Of a DNA stretch of 64,000 bases, positions 35,676 through 44,352 are shown piece after piece (the first letter of the stretch is position 1; each line of letters begins with the position of its first letter). The position numbers were made by a program, and so were the translations under genes. Under the pieces are notes generated by a model, which was not told where the DNA came from, ran no database searches, and saw only the letters and a list, made by a program, of their open reading frames with translations. Source of the stretch: Mycoavidus cysteinexigens_B (GTDB lineage: Bacteria > Pseudomonadota > Gammaproteobacteria > Burkholderiales > Burkholderiaceae); the NCBI GenBank assembly GCA_031963465.1, contig JASSUG010000006.1, forward strand, positions 62,001 through 126,000. Reading direction: 5' to 3'.

Positions 35676-36365
35676 ATGTTTTTACAGGGATACGGCCCAT
35701 TAATTGTGCAGGGTACATGGCAAACCATTCAGCTCGCACTGCTGTCGCTGGCGGTCTCATTTATGCTTGGGTTAGCCGGCGCCAGCGCCAAGCTCTCGAA
35801 AAACCGAATGGCCTCGGTGCTCGCTACCGCCTATACTACGTTGATTCGTAGCGTACCGGATTTGGTGCTGATGCTGCTGATTTTTTATAGCATGCAAATC
35901 TGGCTCAATAATTTAACCGACTTCATTGGCTTCGAGCCGCTGGAGATTGATCCTTTCACGGCTGGCGTGCTGACCCTCGGCTTTATCTATGGCGCCTATT
36001 TCACAGAAACTTTTCGGGGTGCTTTTCAAGCGGTCCCGCGTGGCCAGCTTGAAGCCGGTGCGGCGTATGGCATGACACGATGGCAGATATTTCGACGCAT
36101 CCTGTTTGCGCAAATGATGCGTTTTGCGTTACCCGGGATTGGCAATAACTGGCAAGTGTTATTAAAAGCCACTGCACTGGTCTCGATCATTGGCCTCTCA
36201 GACCTTGTCAAGGCGGCACAAGACGCGGGCAAGGGCACGCATAACGTATTTTTCTTTGTACTCGTAGCCGGCCTGATCTACCTTGCCCTCACCGCGCTTT
36301 CCAGTCTCGTGCTGTGCGGTTTAGAGCGCCGTTATTTGATCGGGGTTCGTAAGGTCGCGCTATGA
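35676..36365 (+). CDS. Amino acid ABC transporter permease (HisQ type)
   Basis: A 229-residue inner-membrane permease with about five membrane segments (GPLIVQGTWQTIQLALLSLA at the start). It carries the family pattern LIRSVPDLVLMLLIFY and the EAA loop QLEAGAAYGMTRWQIFRRIL (about residues 123-142). It is the HisQ-like half of the permease pair; HisM is encoded immediately downstream with a 4-bp overlap (ATGA). It forms the channel for the amino acid delivered by the upstream binding protein. Confidence 0.92.
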   Translation: MFLQGYGPLIVQGTWQTIQLALLSLAVSFMLGLAGASAKLSKNRMASVLATAYTTLIRSVPDLVLMLLIFYSMQIWLNNLTDFIGFEPLEIDPFTAGVLTLGFIYGAYFTETFRGAFQAVPRGQLEAGAAYGMTRWQIFRRILFAQMMRFALPGIGNNWQVLLKATALVSIIGLSDLVKAAQDAGKGTHNVFFFVLVAGLIYLALTALSSLVLCGLERRYLIGVRKVAL

Positions 36366-37060
36366 TCGAATTCCTGCACGATTACTGGCAAGCCTATCTT
36401 TTCACGGACGGCTATCAATATACCGGTTTAGTGATCACGTTATGGCTATTAGTGGTATCGATCGCTTTCGGCTTCTGCCTAGCGATCCCGCTGGCCGTAG
36501 CGCGGGTGTCGAGTCATCGTCTTATTTCAGCGCCGGTTCGGCTCTATACCTATCTATTTCGCGGCACCCCACTGTATGTTCAGTTGTTGTTTTTTTATAC
36601 TGGCGTCTACACTCTTAATGTTGTCCAGACAACCCCTCTGCTACGCGATTTTTTCCGTGATGGGATGAATTGCACTCTACTCACCTTCGCCTTAAATACG
36701 TGTGCCTACACCACGGAGATTTTTGCCGGGGCAATCAAAGCCAGCTCGCCTCACGAAATCGAGGCAGCTCGCGCCTATGGCATGACAAAATTCACGCTGT
36801 ATCGACGCATTATTTTGCCCTCAGCACTGAGACGGGCGTTGCCAGCTTATAGCAATGAAGTGATTTTAATGCTGCATGCGACAACCATCGCTTTTACCGC
36901 GGCGGTACCGGACATCTTAAAAATCGCACGTGACGCAAACTCTGCTAGCTATCTGACTTTTCAGGCGTTTAGTTTTGCGGCATTGCTTTATTTATGTATT
37001 TCGTTTGCGCTAGTTTGGCTCTTCAGGCGCGCAGAGCGGCGCTGGCTCGCTTATTTATAA
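36362..37060 (+). CDS. Amino acid ABC transporter permease (HisM type)
   Basis: A 232-residue permease, second half of the channel. The EAA loop is EIEAARAYGMTKFTLYRRII (about residues 137-156), preceded by YLFRGTPLYVQLLFFYTGVY, the motif typical of HisM/ArtM proteins. The ATG overlaps the HisQ-type stop (ATGA), giving translational coupling and matched amounts. About five hydrophobic segments. Confidence 0.92.
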   Translation: MIEFLHDYWQAYLFTDGYQYTGLVITLWLLVVSIAFGFCLAIPLAVARVSSHRLISAPVRLYTYLFRGTPLYVQLLFFYTGVYTLNVVQTTPLLRDFFRDGMNCTLLTFALNTCAYTTEIFAGAIKASSPHEIEAARAYGMTKFTLYRRIILPSALRRALPAYSNEVILMLHATTIAFTAAVPDILKIARDANSASYLTFQAFSFAALLYLCISFALVWLFRRAERRWLAYL

Positions 37061-37105
37061 AACCACACGAGCTACCTATACACCTTTTTTACCTATACAC
37101 CTTTC

Positions 37106-37885
37106 ATGGATTCATCTCACTATAAATTAGTCGTTACCGATTTGTATAAAAAATACGGCGAGCAGGAAGTCCTTAAAGGTGTATCGCTGCGGGCCAAGGC
37201 GGGCGATGTCATCAGCATCATCGGCTCGTCCGGCTCGGGCAAAAGCACGCTCTTGCGTTGCATCAATTTTCTTGAGCAACCCAACGCTGGACGCATCATT
37301 ATTGATGGCGAGGAAGTGCGCACGATTGCCAATAAACAAGGCCAGATGCGCGTCGCCGACCACACCTTATTGCAACGCCTGCGCACGCGGCTTGCAATGG
37401 TCTTTCAACATTTCAATTTATGGGCGCATTTAACTGTACTAGAAAATGTCACCGAAGCACCGGTGCATGTACTCGGCCTATCGCGCGCGCAAGCGCAAGA
37501 ACGCGCCCGTCTCTATTTAGACAAGGTCGGGCTCGGACGCGACATTGAAAAGAAATATCCATCACATTTATCAGGCGGGCAACAACAACGGGTCGCGATT
37601 GCCCGCGCCCTCGCCATGCACCCCGATGTTCTGTTATTTGATGAACCCACTTCCGCCCTTGATCCAGAACTTGTAGGTGACGTGCTCAAAGTCATGCAAA
37701 CTTTGGCTAACGAAGGCCGTACAATGATCGTTGTGACCCATGAAATGGGGTTCGCGCGCAATTTATCAAACCATGTAATTTTCCTGCATCGAGGACGGAT
37801 TGAGGAAGAAGGGCATCCTGATGAACTATTTTTGCACCCCAAAAGCGAACGCTTAGAACAATTCCTTGCGGGCAGTCTTAAGTGA
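37106..37885 (+). CDS. Amino acid ABC transporter ATP-binding protein (HisP type)
   Basis: A 259-residue ATPase powering the upstream permeases. Walker A is IIGSSGSGKSTLLRCINFLE (about residues 37-56). The HisP-like insertion with QMRVADHTLLQRLRTRLAMV precedes the Q-loop MVFQHFNLWAHLTVLENV. The signature is HLSGGQQQRVAIARALAM, Walker B VLLFDEPTSALDPELVGDV and H-loop VVTHEMGFARNLSNHVIF. The length and the KYGEQEVLKGVSL start match HisP/ArtP. It ends 64 bp before the hemL start. Confidence 0.94.
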   Translation: MDSSHYKLVVTDLYKKYGEQEVLKGVSLRAKAGDVISIIGSSGSGKSTLLRCINFLEQPNAGRIIIDGEEVRTIANKQGQMRVADHTLLQRLRTRLAMVFQHFNLWAHLTVLENVTEAPVHVLGLSRAQAQERARLYLDKVGLGRDIEKKYPSHLSGGQQQRVAIARALAMHPDVLLFDEPTSALDPELVGDVLKVMQTLANEGRTMIVVTHEMGFARNLSNHVIFLHRGRIEEEGHPDELFLHPKSERLEQFLAGSLK

Positions 37886-37949
37886 TTGCAACTCGCCCAT
37901 TTTTAACCTTGATTGTCTCCTAGGCGCTCTTTTTTCCGAGAAATTACCC

Positions 37950-39233
37950 ATGTCCCGTAATCATGACCTATTCGCCCGAGCTCAAAAAACCATCCCCGGC
38001 GGCGTTAACTCTCCCGTCCGGGCATTTTGCTCGGTGGGGGGGACGCCTTGTTTTATCGAACGCGCCTTAGGACCCTACTTTTGGGATGCCGATGGTAAGC
38101 GTTACATTGATTACATCGGCTCATGGGGCCCCATGATTCTCGGCCATTTAGATCCACAGGTGCTAGCTGCCGTCCAAACCGCGCTCACCCGCGGCTTTAG
38201 CTTTGGGACCCCAACCGAGGCTGAGATTGAGATGGCCGAAGAGATTTGTAAGCTGGTGCCGTCAATCGAGCAGGTACGGCTGGTCTCTAGTGGCACCGAA
38301 GCGACGATGAGCGCGCTGCGGCTCGCGCGAGGTTTCACCGGACGTCATCGCATTATTAAATTTGCAGGGTGTTATCACGGTCATGCAGACAGCTTGCTAA
38401 TCAAAGCAGGCTCTGGGCTTTTAAGCTTTGGGCAACCGACCTCGGCGGGCGTGCCTGAGGCGATTGCTCAGCATACCACGGTGCTTGAATATAACAATCT
38501 GGCGCCACTCAGTGAAACCTTTGCATCAATCGGCGAAGAAATTGCAGCCGTCATCGTTGAGCCAATCGCCGGCAACATGAATTTGGTGCGCGGCACGCCT
38601 GAATTCCTTCGGATGCTGCGCGAGCTATGCACTCAGCATGGCGCACTCCTAATTTTTGATGAAGTCATGAGCGGCTTCCGCGTGGCTCTAGGGGGCGCGC
38701 AAGCACTCTACGACATTACACCGGATTTAAGCTGTCTAGGCAAAATCATTGGAGGTGGCATGCCCGCTGCTGCATTTGGCGGGCGGCGCGATATCATGGC
38801 GCATTTAGCGCCCCTTGGCGCCGTCTATCAAGCGGGCACGCTGGCCGGCAACCCACTGGCGGTTGCCGCCGGACTGGCTACCTTGAAACGCCTGCAAGCG
38901 CCTAATTTTTATGCCCAGCTAGAAGCTCGCACAGCGCGCCTGACAGCAGGCCTGACGCAAGCAGCCCACGAAGCCGGCATGACTTTCTCAACAGATCATG
39001 TAGGGGGGATGTTTGGCTTATACTTTGCGGCTCACCGGCCGACTTGTCTGGCCGAAGTCAGCCATAGCAACCTCGACAATTTCAAGCCTTTTTTCCATCA
39101 TATGCTCGCCGCCGGTGTCTACTTTGCCCCATCCGCTTATGAGGCAGGGTTTGTGTCAATCACCCATGATGATACGGTGATTGATGCAACGCTTGCAGCT
39201 GCGCGCATGACATTCTCAGCATTGCAGCGTTAG
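37950..39233 (+). CDS. hemL: Glutamate-1-semialdehyde 2,1-aminomutase
   Basis: A 427-residue PLP enzyme converting glutamate-1-semialdehyde to 5-aminolevulinate (C5 haem pathway). The start MSRNHDLFARAQKTIPGGVN matches the family. Motifs: GGVNSPVRAFCSVGGTPCFI, VSSGTEATMSALRLARGFTG, IKFAGCYHGHADSLLIKAGS, LLIFDEVMSGFRV, and the PLP lysine segment DLSCLGKIIGGGMPAAAFGG. ATG 37950 is chosen; an in-frame start at 37866 would overlap hisP and gives an atypical leader. Confidence 0.96.
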   Translation: MSRNHDLFARAQKTIPGGVNSPVRAFCSVGGTPCFIERALGPYFWDADGKRYIDYIGSWGPMILGHLDPQVLAAVQTALTRGFSFGTPTEAEIEMAEEICKLVPSIEQVRLVSSGTEATMSALRLARGFTGRHRIIKFAGCYHGHADSLLIKAGSGLLSFGQPTSAGVPEAIAQHTTVLEYNNLAPLSETFASIGEEIAAVIVEPIAGNMNLVRGTPEFLRMLRELCTQHGALLIFDEVMSGFRVALGGAQALYDITPDLSCLGKIIGGGMPAAAFGGRRDIMAHLAPLGAVYQAGTLAGNPLAVAAGLATLKRLQAPNFYAQLEARTARLTAGLTQAAHEAGMTFSTDHVGGMFGLYFAAHRPTCLAEVSHSNLDNFKPFFHHMLAAGVYFAPSAYEAGFVSITHDDTVIDATLAAARMTFSALQR

Positions 39234-39253
39234 CCTTGAGGTTTGCTTAGTTC

Positions 39254-40405
39254 ATGTTTTCTAGCGCCGACTCGATTTATATGCGACGTGCCCTGACCCT
39301 TGCTGCACGGGGTCTGTACACCACCACGCCCAACCCACGCGTTGGCTGCGTACTGGTTAAAAACAGTACGGTGATTGGCGAAGGGTTTACCCAACCCGCG
39401 GGCGGCGCCCATGCGGAAATCCAGGCACTACAAGATGCGCGCACGCGCGGGCATGACCCAGCCGGCGCTACCGCTTATGTTTCACTTGAACCATGCAGCC
39501 ATTTCGGCCGCACCCCACCTTGTGCAAAGGCATTAATTGACGCACAAATCACGCAAGTCATTAGCGCCATGGAAGATCCCAACCCACAAGTCTGCGGCCA
39601 AGGCTTCGCTTTACTGCGTGCCGCCCAGATCGATGTGCGTTGCGGTTTACTCGCGCCAGAAGCCTTTGAGCTCAATCTCGGCTTTATCTCACGCATGACG
39701 CGTCGCCGCCCCTGGGTGCGAGCTAAAATTGCCGCCAGTTTAGACGGCCGGACCGCCTTGCCAAGCGGAGAAAGCCAATGGATCACCAGCGCCGAAGCAC
39801 GCGCTGATAGCCATACCTGGCGCGCTCGTGCCTGCGCCATCTTGACGGGCATTGGGACCGTGCGCGCGGATAATCCGCAACTCACCGTGCGCGGGGTGGA
39901 TACGCCACGGCAACCGCTCCGGGTGCTGGTCGATAGTCAGTTGGAGGTGCCGCTCAACGCGCATTTATTAAATGGCCATGCTCCCCTACTGATTATCTGT
40001 GCTGCAATCGGCGCTCAGCATAGGCAAAAGATCAATGAATTGCGCGCCCGCGGCGCCGAAGTCATCTCGCTTGCCAGCCATGTCTCCCATCAAGTTGATT
40101 TACCTGCGCTGCTGCGCTTGCTTGGCGAACGCGGCATCAATGAATTACACGTTGAAGCAGGTCACGGCTTAAATGGTGCGCTGCTCCAACAGCATTGCCT
40201 TGATGAACTGCTCGTCTATTTAGCGCCCAGCTTATTATGCGATGCGATGGGCATGTTCAAACTTGCTGCGCCCGCAACGCTAGCACAACGCGTCACGCTT
40301 TCATTTCAAGCCGTTGAACGGATTGGCAACGAACTACGCATCCTGGCACGCGTTGGCACACTCGGCAGTACCATGGCGCTTGATTCCGCCCCTGGTACAC
40401 CTTAG
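39254..40405 (+). CDS. ribD: Bifunctional riboflavin deaminase/reductase
   Basis: A 383-residue RibD. The N-terminal deaminase domain has the zinc-binding HAEIQALQDAR and the PCxxxGRTPPC pattern (SLEPCSHFGRTPPCAKALID, about residues 76-95). The C-terminal reductase domain runs from PWVRAKIAASLDGRTALPSG through LTGIGTVRADNPQLTVR to INELHVEAGHGLNGALL. It deaminates and then reduces the pyrimidine from GTP cyclohydrolase II. First gene of the riboflavin block, 20 bp after hemL. Confidence 0.95.
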   Translation: MFSSADSIYMRRALTLAARGLYTTTPNPRVGCVLVKNSTVIGEGFTQPAGGAHAEIQALQDARTRGHDPAGATAYVSLEPCSHFGRTPPCAKALIDAQITQVISAMEDPNPQVCGQGFALLRAAQIDVRCGLLAPEAFELNLGFISRMTRRRPWVRAKIAASLDGRTALPSGESQWITSAEARADSHTWRARACAILTGIGTVRADNPQLTVRGVDTPRQPLRVLVDSQLEVPLNAHLLNGHAPLLIICAAIGAQHRQKINELRARGAEVISLASHVSHQVDLPALLRLLGERGINELHVEAGHGLNGALLQQHCLDELLVYLAPSLLCDAMGMFKLAAPATLAQRVTLSFQAVERIGNELRILARVGTLGSTMALDSAPGTP

Positions 40406-40435
40406 TTTTTTCACTTCACCAAAAAAGTTAATCCG

Positions 40436-41059
40436 ATGTTTACAGGAATAGTCGCTGCAATTGGTCACATTGAAACCGTCAACTCGCTTGGTGACAGTGC
40501 CGCTGGCATGCGGCTTACCATTCATGCCGCGGCCCTCGGCCTTGACGATGTCCAGCTAGGCGATAGCATCTCGATGCAAGGAGCATGCATGACGGTGATC
40601 GCAAAAGAGAAGCAAAATGGGCGCGAGTATTTCAGTGTTGACGTCTCACGCGAAAGTCTAACGTGTACTGTGGGGCTCGATGCACCAGGTGCGGTTAATC
40701 TCGAAAAAGCACTCCGCGCCCATGATCGTCTGGGCGGCCATTTGGTGGCTGGCCACATCGATGGGTTGGGTACCGTTACGCACTTCGCGCCGGCTGGCGA
40801 ATCCTATGAACTGCAGATACTGGCGCCTCACACGATAGGCCGTTACCTGGCCTACAAAGGTTCGATAACAGTCAATGGCGTAAGCTTAACGGTTAACCGT
40901 GTCGCTGACCACGTTGACGGCTGCGAATTTTCAGTTAATCTGATTGCGCATACGCTTGAAGTCACCACTCTAAAACAGCTTAAAGTTGGCGCGCGCGTCA
41001 ATCTTGAGGTCGATTTAATCGCGCGTTATGTTGAGCGTATTTTGAATCTCTCAAAATAA
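40436..41059 (+). CDS. ribE: Riboflavin synthase, alpha chain
   Basis: A 207-residue enzyme that dismutates two lumazines into riboflavin. It starts MFTGIVAAIGHIETV, the invariant synthase N-terminus. Two homologous lumazine-binding barrels are visible: the first with GLDDVQLGDSISMQGACMTV, and the second with HIDGLGTVTHF, GSITVNGVSLTVNRV and FSVNLIAHTLEVTTL. It lies 30 bp after ribD and should be co-transcribed. Confidence 0.96.
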   Translation: MFTGIVAAIGHIETVNSLGDSAAGMRLTIHAAALGLDDVQLGDSISMQGACMTVIAKEKQNGREYFSVDVSRESLTCTVGLDAPGAVNLEKALRAHDRLGGHLVAGHIDGLGTVTHFAPAGESYELQILAPHTIGRYLAYKGSITVNGVSLTVNRVADHVDGCEFSVNLIAHTLEVTTLKQLKVGARVNLEVDLIARYVERILNLSK

Positions 41060-41096
41060 GTTAAAAACACCACTAGAGCCAACAGCAATATCCCTT

Positions 41097-41131
41097 TTGA
41101 CACCAATAGCGTAAGATTCATATTTTACGCT
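41097..41131 (+). promoter_or_regulatory. Candidate internal promoter and hairpin upstream of ribBA
   Basis: TTGACA at 41097-41102 is a perfect -35. TATTTT at 41121-41126 is a reasonable -10 with 18-bp spacing. The same stretch can form a hairpin from AGCGTAA (41108-41114) and TTACGCT (41125-41131). An FMN riboswitch is not seen here. This would let ribBA–ribH–nusB be expressed separately from ribD–ribE. Confidence 0.45.
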
Positions 41132-41146
41132 CGCCGACCCATCGCC

Positions 41147-42268
41147 ATGTCTATTGCCTCTACCCAAGAAATTATCGCTGAGCTCAAAGCCGGCCGCATG
41201 GTTATTCTGGTTGACGAGGAAGATCGCGAGAATGAAGGCGACTTAATGTTCGCCGCAGATTTTGTCAGCCCAGAGGCAATTAATTTTATGGTCCGCTTCG
41301 CACGCGGCCTAGTTTGTCTAACGCTCACGCAAGAACATTGTCAGCGCCTCAATTTGCCGCTGATGACACACAATAACGGGACGCAATATAATACAGCTTT
41401 CACCGTTAGCATCGAAGCAGCTCAGGGCGTTAGCACCGGCATTTCCCCGGCAGACCGCGCACGTACAATACAAGCTGCCGTGGCGCGAGATGCGCGGGCG
41501 GCAGATATCGTACAGCCCGGTCATATTTTCCCGGTCACGGCACAGCCTGGCGGAGTGCTCGTGCGTGCCGGCCATACTGAAGCCGGCTGCGACTTAACAC
41601 GGCTAGCGGGCCTTACGCCCGCTGCTGTGATTTGTGAAATCATCAACGATGATGGCACGATGGCGCGTTTGCCCGATCTGCTTGAGTTTGCGGCAAAACA
41701 CTCCTTTAAAATCGGCACCATTGCAGATTTGATTGAATACCGCAGCCTCACTGAATCGATTATTGAACGTGTCGCCGAACGTACCATGCAGACGCCATAC
41801 GGGCCATTCCACGCCGTAATTTATCGAGACAAATCCAACGGCGCCCCTCATATTGCACTTGTGCATGGCACGCCACAGCCAGCTTGCACGACCCTCGTGC
41901 GCGTCCATGAACCGATGTCGGTGTTGGATTTGCTTGAAACTGACACAGCCACGCACTCCTGGACTTTGCACTCTGCTTTACAGGAAATTGCGTCAAGTGA
42001 ATGCGGCGTGATTGTTCTAATGAACTGTAGTGACTCAAAAGAATATTTATTTAATGCGTTTGAGGCTTATAATCAGCCAGAAAAAGCCGCGCAGCTTAAA
42101 CATCGCCCGGCGGACTTCAAAACCTACGGCATTGGCGCGCAAATCTTACGTGATTTGGATGTCGGTAAAATGCATGTATTGTCTAGTCCACGTAAACTTC
42201 ATGCGATGTCTTGCTACGGCTTAGAAGTGACTGGTTTTGTACCCATGCCAGGTGCCGCGGCACAATAA
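41147..42268 (+). CDS. ribB: 3,4-dihydroxy-2-butanone 4-phosphate synthase with degenerate GTP cyclohydrolase II domain
   Basis: A 373-residue RibBA-like protein. The N-terminal DHBP synthase is complete: MVILVDEEDRENEGDLMFAA, YNTAFTVSIEAAQGVSTGIS and GHTEAGCDLTRLAGLTPAAV (ribulose-5-phosphate and metal site). The C-terminal ~160 residues have the GCHII scaffold, but the zinc motif C-x10-C-x-C and the GTP-binding loop are replaced (HEPMSVLDLLETDTATHSWT; no cysteine cluster). Only DHBP synthase activity is therefore expected. Such RibB proteins with a relic GCHII part are known in betaproteobacteria. A separate ribA would be needed elsewhere. Confidence 0.9.
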   Translation: MSIASTQEIIAELKAGRMVILVDEEDRENEGDLMFAADFVSPEAINFMVRFARGLVCLTLTQEHCQRLNLPLMTHNNGTQYNTAFTVSIEAAQGVSTGISPADRARTIQAAVARDARAADIVQPGHIFPVTAQPGGVLVRAGHTEAGCDLTRLAGLTPAAVICEIINDDGTMARLPDLLEFAAKHSFKIGTIADLIEYRSLTESIIERVAERTMQTPYGPFHAVIYRDKSNGAPHIALVHGTPQPACTTLVRVHEPMSVLDLLETDTATHSWTLHSALQEIASSECGVIVLMNCSDSKEYLFNAFEAYNQPEKAAQLKHRPADFKTYGIGAQILRDLDVGKMHVLSSPRKLHAMSCYGLEVTGFVPMPGAAAQ

Positions 42269-42331
42269 ACAGTACTCGTCTATCGATGCGCTTTGCGTTC
42301 CTTATAACCCCCATCTTTATAGGCCAAAATT

Positions 42332-42850
42332 ATGGAAATCGACCAATATCAACCTGACCTTGACGGTAGTGACCTTGCTATTGGCATCGTGCAATCGCGT
42401 TTTAACGAAGCGGTTGGCAATAGTTTAGCGGATGCCTGCCTTGAAGAGCTTGAGCGGCTTGGCGTAGACAGCGAAAATGTGCTGTGCATTACTGTTCCCG
42501 GCGCGCTTGAAATCCCATTTGCCCTACAAAAACTCGCCATGTGCGCGCAATTTGACGCATTGATTGCACTTGGCGCGGTGGTGCGCGGCGAAACCTATCA
42601 TTTTGAAATCGTTTCAAATCAGAGCAGTGTAGGCATTCAACAAGTCGCCCTTGAGTTCGACGTGCCAATTGCGAATGGCGTGCTCACCACAGATACTGAC
42701 GAACAAGCGACTGCGCGCATGACAGAAAAAGGCCGCGATGTGGCGCGCGTGGCTGTCGAAATGGCAAATTTATCCACGGCTCTTGATCTTTCTTTAATGC
42801 TAGATGAGGACGATGAGGATGACGAGGATGAAGATGAGGAAAATTTCTAA
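42332..42850 (+). CDS. ribH: 6,7-dimethyl-8-ribityllumazine synthase
   Basis: A 172-residue lumazine synthase condensing the RibB and RibD products. Hallmarks are IGIVQSRFNEAVGNSLADAC, VPGALEIPFALQKL and LGAVVRGETYHFEIVSNQSS, with PIANGVLTTDTDEQATAR near the C-terminus. It ends in an unusual run of Asp/Glu (DEDDEDDEDEDEENF). The core fold should be complete before this tail. The stop overlaps the nusB start by one base (TAATG). Confidence 0.95.
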   Translation: MEIDQYQPDLDGSDLAIGIVQSRFNEAVGNSLADACLEELERLGVDSENVLCITVPGALEIPFALQKLAMCAQFDALIALGAVVRGETYHFEIVSNQSSVGIQQVALEFDVPIANGVLTTDTDEQATARMTEKGRDVARVAVEMANLSTALDLSLMLDEDDEDDEDEDEENF

Positions 42851-43281
42851 TGAAAAGTGCCCGTCGCCGTTCGCGCGAATTTGCCGTACAGAGCCTATAC
42901 CAGTGGCTACTCACCAAAACCGAGGCCTCCGCAATCTGTGCTCACTTGCAGTCTGCGCCGGGGTTTAATAAAGCCGACCGGGAGCATTTTGACGCCTTAG
43001 TACAAGGCGTCACCGGCGGCGCTGGCGCGCTCGACGCGCAATTAGCACCTTGCCTCGATCGACCAACCCAGGAATTATCCCCGATCGAGCACGCTGTATT
43101 GCTGATTGGTGCGTATGAACTCACCCATCATATTGAGATTCCGTATCGCGTAGTGATTAACGAAGCCGTTGAAATCACGAAAACATTTGGCGGTACGGAT
43201 GGGTATAAATATGTCAACGGTGTGCTCGATCGGCTAGCGGCACAGCTACGCGCAACTGAAATAGAACACGCGTCTCGCTAA
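42850..43281 (+). CDS. nusB: Transcription antitermination factor NusB
   Basis: A 143-residue all-helical RNA-binding protein that binds boxA RNA with S10 for antitermination. It starts MKSARRRSREFAVQSLYQWL, with the conserved IEHAVLLIGAYELTHHIEIP and VVINEAVEITKTFGGTDGYK YVNGVLD region toward the end. It overlaps ribH by one base. In related genomes an aminotransferase gene often follows; here an IS982 copy begins 33 bp after the stop. Confidence 0.96.
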   Translation: MKSARRRSREFAVQSLYQWLLTKTEASAICAHLQSAPGFNKADREHFDALVQGVTGGAGALDAQLAPCLDRPTQELSPIEHAVLLIGAYELTHHIEIPYRVVINEAVEITKTFGGTDGYKYVNGVLDRLAAQLRATEIEHASR

Positions 43282-43306
43282 CCACTCATTTAAACGGTTC
43301 ACTCGG

Positions 43307-43314
43307 TAAAATTA
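43307..43314. repeat. Left 8-bp target-site duplication of IS982-family element
   Basis: TAAAATTA directly precedes the left inverted repeat; the identical octamer follows the right end at 44333-44340. Confidence 0.85.
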
Positions 43315-44332
43315 ACCTGAGTTCGGGTTAAGGAAGTGCGGAGATAAGAGCAAAAAATGTGGGAGAAAATGAGGCGGGTGCTAAGTATTTCGAAGAGAAT
43401 GTAAGTCTTGCAAACCGAACTCTCTAAGAAAGGCCAGAGCACCCATGGATCATATTACCGAACTTTATTGTCTGATGGACGATTTTTGCAAAGAATTTGA
43501 GCCAGAGCTCAACAAAAAGTTGTTGTCTAGCGGAAAACGCAAACGCTTGCGTGCTACAAACCTATCCTTAGCAGAATTGATGACGCTAGTCGTGCTTTTT
43601 CATCAGATTCGCTATCGACAATTCAAATCATTTTATCTGAATCATGTATGCCAGCATCTGCGCTCAGAGTTCCCGAGGTTACCCTCATACAATCGTTGCA
43701 TTGAACTATTACCGCGCTGCAACCTTGCACTAGCTGCTCTGTTTGAAACCCTCAAAGGCCAATGCACAGGGATCTCTATTGTGGATTCCACGCCTATTGC
43801 AGTCTGTGACAATCTACGTATTAGCCGTCACCGTGTATTTGATGACTTAGCCGCTCGAGGTAAAAGTTCCACAGGGTGGTTCTTTGGCTTCAAGCTGCAT
43901 GCAGTGATTAATCACCAAGGTGAACTGCTTGGGCTGAGGTTAACGCCGGGTAATATCGATGACCGTAAGCCCGTACCTGATCTCGTGCACTCGTTGTTTG
44001 GCAAGCTTTATGCCGACAAAGGCTATATCTCAGGGAAACTGGCACAATCCTTGAGGGATCTTGGCGTTGAGCTTGTTACCAAGGTTCGACGCAACATGAA
44101 GCCTATTGTTCATTCCCCTTTTGATCAGGCTTTATTGCGCCTACGGTCGCTTGTTGAAACCGTCTTCGATGAATTGAAAAACCTATGCCAGGTCGAGCAT
44201 ACTCGCCATCGCTCTCCTATTAACTTTGCTGTTAATCTACTCAGCGGAATCATCGCTTATTGCCTTATGCCCAATAAGCCTAAATTGCCTTTGCAGCGCT
44301 TCTACCAGGAATCGCTTAACCCGAACTGACGT
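43315..44332 (+). mobile_element. Complete IS982-family insertion sequence (1018 bp)
   Basis: The element is bounded by 18-bp terminal inverted repeats. The left end is ACCTGAGTTCGGGTTAAG; the complement of the right end is ACGTCAGTTCGGGTTAAG, giving 16 of 18 matches. Identical 8-bp duplications (TAAAATTA) flank it. It contains one intact transposase gene and sits between nusB and a convergent lytic transglycosylase gene. Perfect target duplication and an intact ORF point to a recent, possibly still active insertion. Confidence 0.92.
43445..44329 (+). CDS. IS982-family transposase
   Basis: A 294-residue transposase. DDE-type motifs are visible: SIVDSTPIAVCDNLRISRHR (first Asp, about residue 113), LYADKGYISGKLAQSLRDLG (second Asp, about residue 191) and RLRSLVETVFDELKNLCQVE (Glu region, about residues 240-259). 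The N-terminal region ELMTLVVLFHQIRYRQFKSF is typical of IS982. The stop lies three bases before the right end of the element. No frameshift is needed, and the reading frame is complete. Confidence 0.94.
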   Translation: MDHITELYCLMDDFCKEFEPELNKKLLSSGKRKRLRATNLSLAELMTLVVLFHQIRYRQFKSFYLNHVCQHLRSEFPRLPSYNRCIELLPRCNLALAALFETLKGQCTGISIVDSTPIAVCDNLRISRHRVFDDLAARGKSSTGWFFGFKLHAVINHQGELLGLRLTPGNIDDRKPVPDLVHSLFGKLYADKGYISGKLAQSLRDLGVELVTKVRRNMKPIVHSPFDQALLRLRSLVETVFDELKNLCQVEHTRHRSPINFAVNLLSGIIAYCLMPNKPKLPLQRFYQESLNPN

Positions 44333-44340
44333 TAAAATTA
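44333..44340. repeat. Right 8-bp target-site duplication of IS982-family element
   Basis: TAAAATTA, identical to the octamer at 43307-43314, immediately follows the right inverted repeat. Confidence 0.85.
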
Positions 44341-44352
44341 GGCATTTCACTG

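Noticed and set aside
41060..41146. FMN riboswitch before ribBA
   Set aside because: The gap is only 87 bp and lacks the conserved RFN helices; I see a promoter-like pair and a small hairpin instead.
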